Position numbers and translations under genes: made by a program | The notes under the pieces: model-generated | The model's input: only the letters and a program-made list of their open reading frames with translations | Database searches by the model: none | Told to the model about the DNA's origin: nothing | Part shown: positions 25,387-34,405 of the stretch, one piece after another | Numbering within the stretch: position 1 is the first letter of the stretch | How the letters are laid out: each line of letters starts with the position of its first letter | Source of the DNA: Elusimicrobiales bacterium | GTDB lineage: Bacteria; Elusimicrobiota; Elusimicrobia; Elusimicrobiales; UBA9959 | DNA length: 64,000 nucleotides | Assembly: GCA_028713125.1 (NCBI GenBank) | Contig: JAQTOU010000001.1 | Location: forward strand, 452,273 to 516,272 | Direction of reading: 5' to 3'

Positions 25387-26447
25387 ATAAAATTAGAGTG
25401 CTCCACCGGGTTCTTAAGCTGCCAGAGGTAGCGGTTCACCTCGTCCATCCGGCAGTTCACGCGGCAGGTAGAAGCGTCCATCCCGCAGACGTACTTGAGG
25501 GATCTCTTCCGCTTCTCCCCCTCCCAGATCTGCTTGAAAGTCTTTTCATTCAGGTTCCCGTAGCGGAAAGTCTCGTTCCCGAGGAACATGCTGCAGCCCC
25601 AGACGTTCCCGCCGGCGTCGATATACGACCAGAAAGGCAGCGCAAGGCAGCGTTTATAGGGCCGGCAGCCCTCGTCCCACTTCTTCATCGTGTTCAGCCT
25701 GAAGATGACCGAGAAGCCCGGCCGGTTTATTTTCTCTAGCTCGACGGAGAGTTTCTCATAATCGGCGTAATGGATGTCCTTGTATTTATCCGTGACGCTC
25801 TGCGGGTGCTGCGAATAAGGCTTTATCACCAGGTAATCCATGCCCGCATTCCTGGCCTTAAGGGCCAGGTCCACGGCTTCGTGGGCGTTCTCCGGCAGCA
25901 GGACCATCTGCATGCCGAGCGCGCAGGCGTATTTTTTCTTCTTCTTAAGCGCCGCCGCATAGCCGAGATTCTCGAAGACCCTCGAAAAATCGGAAGGATT
26001 GCAGCGGTGGATCTGCCCGTAGGTTATCGGCGTAGCGCCGTTTATGCTCACCTTTATCCAGGAAGTGGTCGGAAGTATCTTGTCTATGATCGCGGGCTTC
26101 ATGAGCGCCGCGTTCGTGGTGAAAGAAGTGTCTATCCCGCATTTGTTCGCGTGCACGGAGATCGCGGCCATGTCGGGATGGAGGAAAGGCTCCCCCTCGC
26201 CGGCGAACATCACGCTTTTCAGGCCCAGCCCGCCCATTTCCTTCAGGCGGGCCTTGATCATCTTCGTGTCCAGGAAGCGGGGCTTATAGCCCATGAAATC
26301 GAGCGCGCAGTAAACGCAGCGGTGGTTGCAGGCGCCCGACGGGGAGATCTCGGCGTAAACCGGGTAGATGTTCTTCCCTTTCAGCCAGTCGCTGACGCGC
26401 TCCGGGTGGTAGATAAGTTTATGGGCGTCTATGCGGTATTTATCCAT
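25383..26447 (-). CDS. Radical SAM/SPASM-like protein
   Basis: A 354-residue radical SAM enzyme with CNHRCVYC (CxxxCxxC) near residue 40, GEGEPFLHPD as the SAM-binding segment and a Cys-rich C-terminus (CRPYKRCLALPFWSY, NVWGCSMF, CGMDASTCRVNCR) consistent with an auxiliary Fe-S (SPASM-like) region. It is directly adjacent to the membrane GT gene (no gap) and coupled to the E1 alpha gene. This placement suggests a role in making or modifying the sugar handled by the E1 pair and HldE-like protein. No substrate can be assigned. Confidence 0.83.
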   Translation of the reverse strand: MDKYRIDAHKLIYHPERVSDWLKGKNIYPVYAEISPSGACNHRCVYCALDFMGYKPRFLDTKMIKARLKEMGGLGLKSVMFAGEGEPFLHPDMAAISVHANKCGIDTSFTTNAALMKPAIIDKILPTTSWIKVSINGATPITYGQIHRCNPSDFSRVFENLGYAAALKKKKKYACALGMQMVLLPENAHEAVDLALKARNAGMDYLVIKPYSQHPQSVTDKYKDIHYADYEKLSVELEKINRPGFSVIFRLNTMKKWDEGCRPYKRCLALPFWSYIDAGGNVWGCSMFLGNETFRYGNLNEKTFKQIWEGEKRKRSLKYVCGMDASTCRVNCRMDEVNRYLWQLKNPVEHSNFI

Positions 26448-27764
26448 TTAGTGGAACCTTCCCAGCACGTCGCGGTACCTGGTGGCGACCTGGTAAAGCA
26501 AATTGAGGAAGAGCAGCCCGCTGCAGACGGCCGCGGCCCCGAGCCTGCCGCGCATTTTCCCGGCTTCGCCTTTTTTCACCGCCTCTATCACCCCCGGCAG
26601 CAGGCTCGCCCCGTAAGAGGCGAGGATGAGCACGGACGGGATAAAGGGCATCCGCTTCCTGCCCTCGGCGCAGAAAAGGGTCACGAAAACGCCCACAAAA
26701 ACGGCGATTATCGCTATGGGTCCCGCGGCGTTCTTATCTTTGAATGAGAAAGCGATGCCCAGCACGCAAAGAGGGAAAATGATCATGTTCTCGAGCAGGC
26801 TAAGGACGAACATGGTCTTCCTCGCCGGGTAATCCCCGCTGTAAAAAGAGAAAGAAGAGACGAAAGAAAGATGCTTCGAGATCTTAAGGAAGAACAGCTG
26901 CACTTCCCTCCACGGGTTTTCCCGGATGAAGGTCAGGGCCTTGTCCAGGCAGATCCGGCTCTTTTCCGCCTTGCTCAGGGAGTCGTCCACGTAGAACTTG
27001 CCGTATTCCTCCTGGTTGAAATAGAAGTCGGCCCCGCCCGTGGCGTAAGGATTATGCCCCACGAAAATAGTATCGGCCCAGGTCGGCTCCAGGATGGTCG
27101 GGGTATCTTTCAGCCTGGCCCCCCTTATGCTCCACGGCAAAATGGTCAGGAAAGTGAAAGCCGTGAAGATAACCGCTCTTTTAAGCCACCCTTCTTCTTT
27201 GTACTTGTAATAGATCCAGAACAGGAAAGCCGGCAAGCCGATTATGAAAAGGGCCTTCACCATGCAGGTGAGCCCGAGGAAAAAACCGCCGAGCGCGGAA
27301 CTCTTGTTCCTGATCACCAGGTAAACCGTCACGGTTAACAGGAGCATGCCGAAAGTCTCCGCCATCATCACGCCGCAGTACCAGATCATGTCAACGTAAA
27401 CTGCGGACAGGACGAGCGAAATATAGCCCGCCTTCCGGCCGAAAGCCTCTTTCGCGCAAAGGTAGATAAAAAGGCAGGTCAGGGTGGAGAACAGGACGTT
27501 GACCATATTGAAAAGAACGTAGCTCTCGCCGAAGACCTTGGTCACCAGGGCGAGCACGATGGGATAAAGCGGCGTCCAGCCGACGGGATAAGGCAGCCCG
27601 GCCGCCAGGGCGCTCCTCGCCATGTCCCAGGAGGCCATATCGCTCCAGGGCAGGACCTTTACGCTGAAAACATAAGCCGTCCTGAGCGCGAACCCGAAAA
27701 GCAGGAGCCCCCAGAAAACCGGGCGGGCGGGATCTTTCTCTTCAGGCTTTGCGTCGGTGTTCAT
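26448..27764 (-). CDS. GT39/ArnT-type polyprenyl-phosphate-sugar glycosyltransferase
   Basis: A 438-residue integral membrane protein with about 10-12 hydrophobic segments. The first periplasmic loop has the acidic pattern LPWSDMASWDMARSAL, and GWTPLYPIVLALVTKVFG follows, matching the PMT_2/GT39-type (ArnT-like) layout. These GT-C enzymes take sugars from polyprenyl-phosphate on the periplasmic side. The adjacent GT2 gene (27761) would make the polyprenyl-phosphate sugar, so the two form a natural pair. Acceptor (lipid A, glycan or protein) is unknown. Confidence 0.75.
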   Translation of the reverse strand: MNTDAKPEEKDPARPVFWGLLLFGFALRTAYVFSVKVLPWSDMASWDMARSALAAGLPYPVGWTPLYPIVLALVTKVFGESYVLFNMVNVLFSTLTCLFIYLCAKEAFGRKAGYISLVLSAVYVDMIWYCGVMMAETFGMLLLTVTVYLVIRNKSSALGGFFLGLTCMVKALFIIGLPAFLFWIYYKYKEEGWLKRAVIFTAFTFLTILPWSIRGARLKDTPTILEPTWADTIFVGHNPYATGGADFYFNQEEYGKFYVDDSLSKAEKSRICLDKALTFIRENPWREVQLFFLKISKHLSFVSSFSFYSGDYPARKTMFVLSLLENMIIFPLCVLGIAFSFKDKNAAGPIAIIAVFVGVFVTLFCAEGRKRMPFIPSVLILASYGASLLPGVIEAVKKGEAGKMRGRLGAAAVCSGLLFLNLLYQVATRYRDVLGRFH

Positions 27765-28483
27765 AAAAGCGGTTTAGTCCTTCCCTTTATTTTCAGTTCC
27801 CAGTAAAGCCGCGCTATCGTCTTGAACACGCTCCAGACGTTCTTCGGGTACAGCGCCTTCGAGTGGCCGTGCTGGCGGATCCTTATCTTCATCCCCACCT
27901 CCACGTAGGAGCGCCCCTCGCTCAGCAGCCTCGCCAGGATCTCCGCCTGGTAGGCGAACCCGTCGGTGGTCATCGGGACTTTCGCCAGGAGTTCCCGCCT
28001 GTGCACCACGGGCCCGTTATAATACCTGAGCTTATAGCCGAACAGGAAGTTCAAAAGCGCCGTGAAGTTCCCGGACAGCGCGCGCCTCAGGAACGACCTC
28101 TCGCCGGAATTCGTGTGGTAAGGCAGGACCATGTCCGCCTTCCCCACGCAGTCGAAGATGTCCTTCAGGGACTCTTCCAGGATCTCGTTATCGCCGGGGA
28201 CCAGGCCCACGTGATCTTTTGTGGCCAGGCCGACGCCCAGCCTGTAATTGTAGCCGAACCCGGAATTACGGGGATTATGAAAGACCTTCACTTCGGGATA
28301 CTGCCTGGCGAGGTCGTCGGCTATCGCGCCCGTGCCGTCGGAGCTGGCGTCGTCTATCACCAGGATCTCGCTGTCGTCGAACCTCCCCGCCGCGGCCGCC
28401 CTGATGGCGGCTACGGTACCGGCGAGGTTCAGCGCCTCGTTGTAAGCCGGGACGATGACGGAGATCGAAGTTCTTTCGGTCAT
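27761..28483 (-). CDS. GT2 polyprenyl-phosphate glycosyltransferase (DPM1-like)
   Basis: A 240-residue GT2 protein without membrane segments: ISVIVPAYNEALNLAGTVAA, ILVIDDASSDGTGAIAD and VGLVPGDNE as the metal-site region. This length and pattern fit dolichol/undecaprenyl-phosphate mannosyl- or glucosyl-transferases. It shares ATGA overlaps with both neighbours: the HldE-like gene upstream and the GT39-type gene downstream. It probably charges undecaprenyl-phosphate for the GT39-type enzyme. Confidence 0.82.
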   Translation of the reverse strand: MTERTSISVIVPAYNEALNLAGTVAAIRAAAAGRFDDSEILVIDDASSDGTGAIADDLARQYPEVKVFHNPRNSGFGYNYRLGVGLATKDHVGLVPGDNEILEESLKDIFDCVGKADMVLPYHTNSGERSFLRRALSGNFTALLNFLFGYKLRYYNGPVVHRRELLAKVPMTTDGFAYQAEILARLLSEGRSYVEVGMKIRIRQHGHSKALYPKNVWSVFKTIARLYWELKIKGRTKPLL

Positions 28484-30006
28484 TTCAATATCGTGGTAAC
28501 GGACTTATAGAGCGGCACCGGCTCTATGGAGGAGCGGTTGCAGACGATGCCAACTTTCAGGGCGCCGGCGAGGTTCCCCACCAGGCCCACCACTTCCATC
28601 GGGATGCCGGCGGCCGCCATGGGCGCCGTGACGGAGAGGAAAGCGTCCCCCGCCCCGACGCGGTCCACGATCTTGTCGGAAAAGACCGGGATCTCCGTGA
28701 ACCCGGAGGAGCCGCTGTAGACGATCGCGCCGAGATGGCCGCGGGTCACGGACACCTTTTCGCAATGCATCCCGCGCGCTATCCGCTCGATGGCCAGCCG
28801 GATATCGCCGTATTTGTCCAGCGCGGCGTAGCGCATCTCCGGCTCGTCGATGCAGATATAATCCGCCCGGGAGTATTTCGTTATCAGGTTATAGCCCGTA
28901 TTGGCGGAGTTGGTCTGGGTATTCACGGCCAGGAAACGGGCCTTGCGGCAAAGCACTTCCACGATCTTCTCGTCTATGAAGCCGTGGCCGAAGTCGGAAA
29001 CGAGCACCATGTCGTACTGCGGGATCGCCTCTTCGAGGAAAGCCTGCACCCCGGCGCTCAGCGCGGGGGCCAGCGGGTAATCGTTGAAGAACTGCACCTC
29101 GAACAGCTTGTTCATGAAAGCTGGGTCCACGAAACGGCGCTTGGTCACCGTGCAGGCGTCCGGGCGGGAAAAAAGCTTGGACTCGATATTCGCCTTCAGG
29201 TGGTCCAGCACGTACTCCCGCTTCTCGTCCTGCCCGCCCAGGCAGGTGACCATCCGCACCTCTTTGACGAACCCGGCGCTGTGGTTGGCGCAGGCCAGCA
29301 CGCCGCCGGCGAAGCGCTCCTCGCTCACGAACTTGGTGCAGATTATGTTCTCCTTGGGGGATTTCCCGAGGCCTTTGCAGTAATGATACTCGTCGATGAT
29401 CGCGTCGCCTATGACCAGGACCTTCATGGAGGCCAGCTTTTTCATCGAAGCTATTATGCTGTCCGCGCTGTGCCGGGTCTTGAATTCGTCCAGGAAAGCC
29501 TTGGTGGGGGCCGGGAAAACGCCGAAGAAGCTGTTGAGCAGCTCGGTGGAGCTGAAAGTTATCTCGTCGGTAAAATGGAGCCGCCCGCCGCCCTGCTCCA
29601 CGGCCTCGCGCTCGTGCACGATGCCGCCGGTTATGTCCTGCTCGGGGGCGGCGTAGTCGGAGCCCTTCACGTAAACGCCGGGCTTGATCAGCTTTAAAGC
29701 CTCCACGGCGGTAGGCCAGGAATTCACGGCCACGTAATCCACGCAGGCCAGGGCGGCTATGGACTCGGCGCGCAGATGCTCGTTGAACACCGGCCGCCCG
29801 GGCCCTTTGTTCACGAACCTGTCCGGCGTGACGGTGACCACCAGCAGGTCGCCCTGCTGGCGGGCCGCCTGGAGGTGCTTGATATGGCCGGGATGCATCA
29901 GGTCGAAGACGCCGTGGCAATACGCCGCGGTTTTCCCCCTCTCCTTGAACTTGGCCACCTTGGCCGCGAGGTCCTCCACCGACAAGATCTTTAAGCTGTT
30001 GGACAT
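28480..30006 (-). CDS. HldE-like bifunctional protein with swapped domain order
   Basis: A 508-residue two-domain protein. Residues about 20-150 form a nucleotidyltransferase of the cytidylyltransferase-like/RfaE-C type (YCHGVFDLMHPGHIKHLQAA, then GVYVKGSDY). Residues about 190-500 form a PfkB/RfaE-N-type sugar kinase (VLVIGDAIIDEYHYCKGLGK, ending with DRVGAGDAFLSV). HldE of enterobacteria has the kinase first and the adenylyltransferase second, so this order is reversed. The protein would phosphorylate a heptose-7-phosphate-like sugar and activate it as an NDP-sugar. With the SIS isomerase in the same unit, a nucleotide-heptose or analogue is likely. Start ATG 30006. Confidence 0.83.
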   Translation of the reverse strand: MSNSLKILSVEDLAAKVAKFKERGKTAAYCHGVFDLMHPGHIKHLQAARQQGDLLVVTVTPDRFVNKGPGRPVFNEHLRAESIAALACVDYVAVNSWPTAVEALKLIKPGVYVKGSDYAAPEQDITGGIVHEREAVEQGGGRLHFTDEITFSSTELLNSFFGVFPAPTKAFLDEFKTRHSADSIIASMKKLASMKVLVIGDAIIDEYHYCKGLGKSPKENIICTKFVSEERFAGGVLACANHSAGFVKEVRMVTCLGGQDEKREYVLDHLKANIESKLFSRPDACTVTKRRFVDPAFMNKLFEVQFFNDYPLAPALSAGVQAFLEEAIPQYDMVLVSDFGHGFIDEKIVEVLCRKARFLAVNTQTNSANTGYNLITKYSRADYICIDEPEMRYAALDKYGDIRLAIERIARGMHCEKVSVTRGHLGAIVYSGSSGFTEIPVFSDKIVDRVGAGDAFLSVTAPMAAAGIPMEVVGLVGNLAGALKVGIVCNRSSIEPVPLYKSVTTILK

Positions 30007-30035
30007 TGAATTTTAGTTCTCCCGTTCGGCCGCCG

Positions 30036-31040
30036 TTACTTCTTCGCTTCCGGCGCCAGGTATTTGAACCAGTCCCTGGTCGCTTCGGCGATATTTTCAG
30101 GCGTCCACAGCGGCGCCTGCCGCCAGTAATCGATGTTCGCGAGTATTTCTTTCACTCCGTCGGCGAAAGAGACTTTGGCGCGCCAGTTCAGCGCTTTGGC
30201 TATCTTCGAAGTGTCGGCAAAAGTGCAGTCGGGCTCGCCCGGGCGCTTCGGTATATAAATTATCTCCCCGCCCAGCAGCTTCACCAGTTCGTTCACGCTG
30301 TAAGTTCCGCCTGAACCCACATTAAAGACCTCGTTGTGCACAGGGGACTCGGAAGCCGTAAAAAAAGCGTCGGCCACGTCGGTGACATAAGTAAAATCGC
30401 GGGTCTGGCTCCCGTCGCCCACCACGGTGAAAGGCTTATTGTTCAGTTTCTGCGCCAGGAAGACCCCGAAGACCGCCCCGTAGGTCCCGGAGGTCCTGGA
30501 GCGCGTCCCGTACACGTTAAAGAGCCTGAGCGCGGTCACGGGGATCTTGTAAACCTGGCCCCAGTGCAGAGCGGTCCGCTCGCCCAGGAACTTGGTAAGC
30601 GCGTAAGGATACTGCGGGCGTATCTCCGCTGTCTCTTTAGTGGGAAATTCGTCGGGGATGCCGTAGCACGAGGAGGACGCGGTGTACACCACTTTCTTTA
30701 TCCCGCAAAGCCGCGCGGCTTCCATAACGCACATAGTCCCGTTCACGTTCGAGCGGAAATATTCTACTGGATCGACTATGGAGGGGACGATATCGGCGAG
30801 CGCGGCCAAATGGAACACCCTGTCGGCGCCGGCAAAAACGGTCTTCAGCGCGGGCAGGTCGTTAATATCCTGCTGCACGACCTGTAAATTATGATCGCCC
30901 CTATGGTGTTTGAGGTTATCCGGGCGCCCGGTGGAAAAATTATCCACCACCGTGACTTTATGGCCTTCTTTCAAAAGCCTGTCGGTCACATGGCTGCCAA
31001 TAAAACCGGCCCCGCCGGTCACAATACTGTGTATCCGCAT
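30036..31040 (-). CDS. NAD-dependent SDR sugar epimerase/dehydratase
   Basis: A 334-residue extended SDR with [19 protein letters not shown], the TASSSCYG serine motif, YPYALTKFLGER carrying YxxxK, and RDFTYVTDVADAF near the C-terminus. This resembles UDP-glucose/UDP-GlcNAc 4-epimerases and related enzymes, and the catalytic triad is intact, unlike the SDR at 3741. It lies between the MBL-fold gene and the HldE-like gene. Its substrate may be the nucleotide sugar made by the HldE-like enzyme or a dTDP-sugar from rmlAB. Confidence 0.82.
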   Translation of the reverse strand: MRIHSIVTGGAGFIGSHVTDRLLKEGHKVTVVDNFSTGRPDNLKHHRGDHNLQVVQQDINDLPALKTVFAGADRVFHLAALADIVPSIVDPVEYFRSNVNGTMCVMEAARLCGIKKVVYTASSSCYGIPDEFPTKETAEIRPQYPYALTKFLGERTALHWGQVYKIPVTALRLFNVYGTRSRTSGTYGAVFGVFLAQKLNNKPFTVVGDGSQTRDFTYVTDVADAFFTASESPVHNEVFNVGSGGTYSVNELVKLLGGEIIYIPKRPGEPDCTFADTSKIAKALNWRAKVSFADGVKEILANIDYWRQAPLWTPENIAEATRDWFKYLAPEAKK

Positions 31041-31047
31041 AGATTGC

Positions 31048-31794
31048 CTATATTATATTAATTATAAGGCCGTCTTTAGCCCCGATAGCCTTGGGGAAGA
31101 TCTTGCGGGAGAGTTTAAGGCCGGCCGCGCGGGCCGCGGGGGTGCGGTAGCGGTCTGCGGAGAAGTGTGTGATAGCCAGGCGTTTCGCCCCGGCCTCCAC
31201 GGCCAGTTTGGCCGCGGTCTCGGGGTTGAAATGCGGCCAGCCCGGATTGGTCTCGCCCGGGGCATGGGCGCATTCGGTTATAAGCAGGTCGGCGCTTTTC
31301 GCAAGCTTTAAAGCGTTAGGGCAATAACCGGTATCGGTGCAATAAGTAACGACTTTCCCCTCAAGCTCAAGGCGCATCCCAAGTACGGGGTCGGCGTGCA
31401 CAAGCGGCAGGGTGGTAATTTTAAAAGGAAGTTCCCCCGCCTGGGCAGGCAGTTCCAGCAGTTTCACTGGATAAGGCAGCTTGGCCAGCGGCACGGTAAA
31501 AGGATGGTTGACAAAAGTTTTAAGCAGGCGCCTCGCGCCTTTCCCGCCGCAGATAGTAAGGCCTTTCTTGAACTTGAATTTAACGATAGTATGCAGACCG
31601 GCTATATGGTCCAGGTGGAAATGGCTCAGAAGGATAAAGACCGGCTTGGTCCCGTCGCAGTACTGGTCCAGCTTGTAAATACCGTTCCCGGCGTCCAGCA
31701 CTATATCCCAGCGCTCGGTCCGGATAAGCGCGGAAACGGTATTTCCCGTCGGGGTATCGTACCAGCCGTTCGTTCCGAGAAAAACTATTTTCAT
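31048..31794 (-). CDS. Metallo-beta-lactamase-fold hydrolase (RNase Z-like)
   Basis: A 248-residue MBL-fold protein. The metal motif HxHxDH is present ([12 protein letters not shown], about residue 57), with further ligands in [21 protein letters not shown] and [12 protein letters not shown]. The overall plan resembles the RNase Z/ElaC branch. It overlaps the rmlB start region (ATGA) and is followed by the SDR 7 nt downstream, so it is co-transcribed with sugar genes. It could hydrolyse a phosphodiester or cyclic intermediate. I cannot tell whether it serves the glycan pathway or is a passenger. Confidence 0.8.
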   Translation of the reverse strand: MKIVFLGTNGWYDTPTGNTVSALIRTERWDIVLDAGNGIYKLDQYCDGTKPVFILLSHFHLDHIAGLHTIVKFKFKKGLTICGGKGARRLLKTFVNHPFTVPLAKLPYPVKLLELPAQAGELPFKITTLPLVHADPVLGMRLELEGKVVTYCTDTGYCPNALKLAKSADLLITECAHAPGETNPGWPHFNPETAAKLAVEAGAKRLAITHFSADRYRTPAARAAGLKLSRKIFPKAIGAKDGLIINII

Positions 31795-32864
31795 CTGGTA
31801 TAGTTTTTCTTTATCCAGTTCTTGTAAGCGCCGGATTTCACGTTCTTAACCCATTCCGGGTTCGCTAGATACCAGTCCACGGTCTTCGCCAGCCCTTCCG
31901 CGAAACGCAGCGAAGGCTGCCAGCCGAGCTCGCGCTTTATCTTTGAAAAATCTATCGCATAGCGTCGGTCATGGCCGGCGCGGTCTTTGACATAGGTTAT
32001 AAGGTCGACGTAGTTCTTCCCCTCGAGCGCTTTATTATGGCGGGCCGGGACGGCGCGCTCCAGGGCGCGGCAGATCCCTTTTACCACGTCGATATTGTAC
32101 ATCTCGCAGTTCCCGCCCACATTATAAGTCTCGCCGCAGCGGCCTTTGTTAAGTATCCGCCAGATAGCGGCGCAATGGTCTTCCACATAAAGCCAGTCGC
32201 GCACCTGCAGCCCGTCGCCGTAAACCGGCAGCGGCTTGCCCTCGAGCGCGTTCAGGATAGCGAGCGGAATAAGCTTTTCGGGGAAATGATAAGGCCCGTA
32301 ATTGTTCGAACAATTAGAGATCGTCACCGGCAGGCCATAAGTGTCGCTATAAGCCCGCACCAGGTGGTCCGAAGAAGCCTTGGAAGCGGAGTAAGGACTA
32401 TGCGGATCGTAAGGAGTAGTCTCTTTGAACTTCCCCGTCTTACCCAAAGATCCATAAACCTCGTCGGTGCTTACATGGTGGAAGCGCACATCTTTACGCC
32501 CCGCCCAAAGAGTACGAGACGCTTCAAGCAGGCTGAAAGTCCCGTGTATATTAGTCTCGATGAAATCTTTCGGCCCGAAGATAGAGCGGTCAACATGACT
32601 CTCGGCGGCGAAATGCGCCACCTCGGTTACCGCGTACTTCTTCATCAGTTCAAAGACGGTCTTATAATCGCAGATATCGCCCTTCACAAAAGTATAGCGG
32701 CCTTTATACTTCTTCTGTATATCCGCAAGGTTCTCCATATTCCCGGCATAAGTCAGCTTGTCCAAATTGACCACGCGGCCTTTGAACTTGGCTTTCTCGA
32801 AAACGTAGCGGATAAAATTAGACCCGATAAAACCGGCCCCGCCGGTCACAAGAATAGTTTTCAT
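31791..32864 (-). CDS. rmlB: dTDP-glucose 4,6-dehydratase
   Basis: A 357-residue Rml[41 protein letters not shown] with the TDE catalytic motif, and [15 protein letters not shown] with YxxxK. It converts dTDP-glucose to dTDP-4-keto-6-deoxyglucose. It overlaps rmlC upstream and the MBL-fold gene downstream by ATGA. It is the third gene of the rmlA-rmlC-rmlB start of this operon. The reductase rmlD is not found in the window. Confidence 0.96.
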   Translation of the reverse strand: MKTILVTGGAGFIGSNFIRYVFEKAKFKGRVVNLDKLTYAGNMENLADIQKKYKGRYTFVKGDICDYKTVFELMKKYAVTEVAHFAAESHVDRSIFGPKDFIETNIHGTFSLLEASRTLWAGRKDVRFHHVSTDEVYGSLGKTGKFKETTPYDPHSPYSASKASSDHLVRAYSDTYGLPVTISNCSNNYGPYHFPEKLIPLAILNALEGKPLPVYGDGLQVRDWLYVEDHCAAIWRILNKGRCGETYNVGGNCEMYNIDVVKGICRALERAVPARHNKALEGKNYVDLITYVKDRAGHDRRYAIDFSKIKRELGWQPSLRFAEGLAKTVDWYLANPEWVKNVKSGAYKNWIKKNYTR

Positions 32865-33403
32865 AATTTCGCGTCCTTTAATAGCGGAAGAGCGGCGTCC
32901 CTGCCCGACAGAAGCGGTGTCTTAGCAGGCCATTTAATACCTATCGCCGGGTCGTTCCAGATTATCCCTCCCTCTTCATTAGGGGTATACTCGAAAGTGC
33001 ATTTATACATGATCTCGGCGGTCTTGCTCAGGACCAGGAAGCCGTGCGCGAAACCCGGCGGCAAATAAAGCATATGGGAATTCTCTGCCGTAAGCTCGAC
33101 AGCTACCCATTTGCCGAAAGTCGGAGATTTAGGCCGTATGTCTACGCCAACGTCCAGCATGGCCCCGGCAATACAGCGCACAAGCTTGCCCTGCGCCGCC
33201 TTGCCACGCTGGTAATGAAGGCCGCGGAGCACGCCTTTGGAGGATTTTGAGTGATTATCCTGCACAAAATCCCCGGGAATTCCGGCCTGTATGAATTCCC
33301 GCTTTTTATAAGACTCGATGAAAAATCCCCTGTCGTCCTTAAAAATGCGGGGTTTGATCAAGACCAATCCGTCCAGCTTTAGTTTTTCAAAATCAAAAGG
33401 CAT
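32861..33403 (-). CDS. rmlC: dTDP-4-dehydrorhamnose 3,5-epimerase
   Basis: A 180-residue canonical Rml[41 protein letters not shown] with the catalytic histidine, [12 protein letters not shown] and the tyrosine region EIMYKCT. It epimerises C3 and C5 of the 4-keto sugar made by RmlB. It lies 7 nt downstream of rmlA. The diverged paralogue at 14695 probably serves the CDP-sugar pathway instead. Confidence 0.95.
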   Translation of the reverse strand: MPFDFEKLKLDGLVLIKPRIFKDDRGFFIESYKKREFIQAGIPGDFVQDNHSKSSKGVLRGLHYQRGKAAQGKLVRCIAGAMLDVGVDIRPKSPTFGKWVAVELTAENSHMLYLPPGFAHGFLVLSKTAEIMYKCTFEYTPNEEGGIIWNDPAIGIKWPAKTPLLSGRDAALPLLKDAKL

Positions 33404-33410
33404 ATTTCCC

Positions 33411-34283
33411 CTATTCCGCCGCTATCTTCTTCAGGTATTTCCCGTAGCTGTTCTTGCTCAGGCCCTCTGCAAGCCTCAACAGCGCAGCTTTGTTTATGAA
33501 GCCTAGGGCATAGGCTATCTCTTCTATACAGGCTATCTTCAGCCCCTGGCGGCGCTCTACGGTGGCTATAAACTCGCCGGCTTCCAAAAGGCTTTCAAAA
33601 GTCCCTGTGTCCAGCCAGGCGTAACCGCGCCCGAGCAGCTCCACATTGAGCACACCGCGCTTCAGATAAACCCTGTTCACGTCGGTGATCTCCAGTTCTC
33701 CGCGGGCGCTCGGCTTAATAGCCTTGGCCACTTTCACAACGTCGTTCGGATAGAAATAAAGCCCGGTTACAGCATAATTTGATTTGGGTTTCAGCGGCTT
33801 CTCTTCAATAGAAAGCGCTTTCCCGGCTTTATTGAACTCAACCACGCCATACCTCTCGGGGTCGTTCACATAATAACCGAAAACCGTAGCCCGCTTCTGT
33901 TTAGCGGCTTTCACAGCCCGGTGGAAAGCCTCAGGCAGGGCGTTCCCGTAGAAAATATTATCGCCCAGCACCAGGCAGACATCGTCCTTCCCCACAAATT
34001 CCTCGCCCAGGATAAAAGCCTGGGCCAGGCCCTCGGGCCGGGGCTGCTCTTTATAAGAAAGCTTCAGCCCCCACGCCGAGCCGTCCCCGAAGATCTCCCT
34101 GAAACGAGGAAGATCAGTGGGCGTAGAGATTATCAATATCTCCCTTATCCCCGCAAGCATAAGCACCGAAAGCGGATAATAGATCATCGGCTTATCGTAA
34201 ACCGGCAGAAGCTGCTTGCACACTACGCTGGTGATAGGATAAAGCCGCGTCCCCGACCCGCCCGCAAGAATAATACCTTTCAT
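33411..34283 (-). CDS. rmlA: Glucose-1-phosphate thymidylyltransferase
   Basis: A 290-residue RmlA with [49 protein letters not shown] and the C-terminal [14 protein letters not shown], all diagnostic. It makes dTDP-glucose for rmlB. It is the first gene of block A, read from an extended -10 at 34318-34326 with a GGAGAAGATC Shine-Dalgarno region. The upstream intergenic space is shared with the divergent toxin-antitoxin promoter. Confidence 0.96.
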   Translation of the reverse strand: MKGIILAGGSGTRLYPITSVVCKQLLPVYDKPMIYYPLSVLMLAGIREILIISTPTDLPRFREIFGDGSAWGLKLSYKEQPRPEGLAQAFILGEEFVGKDDVCLVLGDNIFYGNALPEAFHRAVKAAKQKRATVFGYYVNDPERYGVVEFNKAGKALSIEEKPLKPKSNYAVTGLYFYPNDVVKVAKAIKPSARGELEITDVNRVYLKRGVLNVELLGRGYAWLDTGTFESLLEAGEFIATVERRQGLKIACIEEIAYALGFINKAALLRLAEGLSKNSYGKYLKKIAAE

Positions 34284-34317
34284 GATCTTCTCCTTAAATT
34301 CCCTGCCCGATATCTAT

Positions 34318-34326
34318 ATTTTAGCA
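34318..34326 (-). promoter_or_regulatory. Extended -10 promoter for the rmlA operon
   Basis: The minus strand reads TGCTAAAATATAG, a TGn-extended TAAAAT, 35 nt upstream of ATG 34283. It lies back-to-back with the toxin-antitoxin promoter in the 122-nt divergent gap. No clear -35 box. Confidence 0.5.
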
Positions 34327-34370
34327 GACAATCCGCGTCCGGCACTATAGACGGCAGTACCGGCGACCCC

Positions 34371-34399
34371 TTGCGGAATGGTACTATATCTGGTACAAT
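34371..34399 (+). promoter_or_regulatory. Sigma70-type promoter and repeat operator of the toxin-antitoxin pair
   Basis: TTGCGG (34371-34376), a 17-nt spacer and TACAAT (34394-34399) with TGG extension form a good promoter. Two direct TGGTAC repeats (34379-34384 and 34391-34396) overlap the spacer and -10. E. coli YefM binds a palindrome with a TGTACA core, so these may be an autoregulatory operator (inference). The -10 ends 6 nt before the antitoxin ATG. Confidence 0.6.
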
Positions 34400-34405
34400 A
34401 AGAAT

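Noticed and set aside
28735-29920. Two long ORFs (plus 28735-29697, minus 28889-29920) overlapping the HldE-like gene
   Set aside because: Out-of-frame readings of a GC-rich gene; the minus one is Arg/Gly/Pro-rich nonsense.
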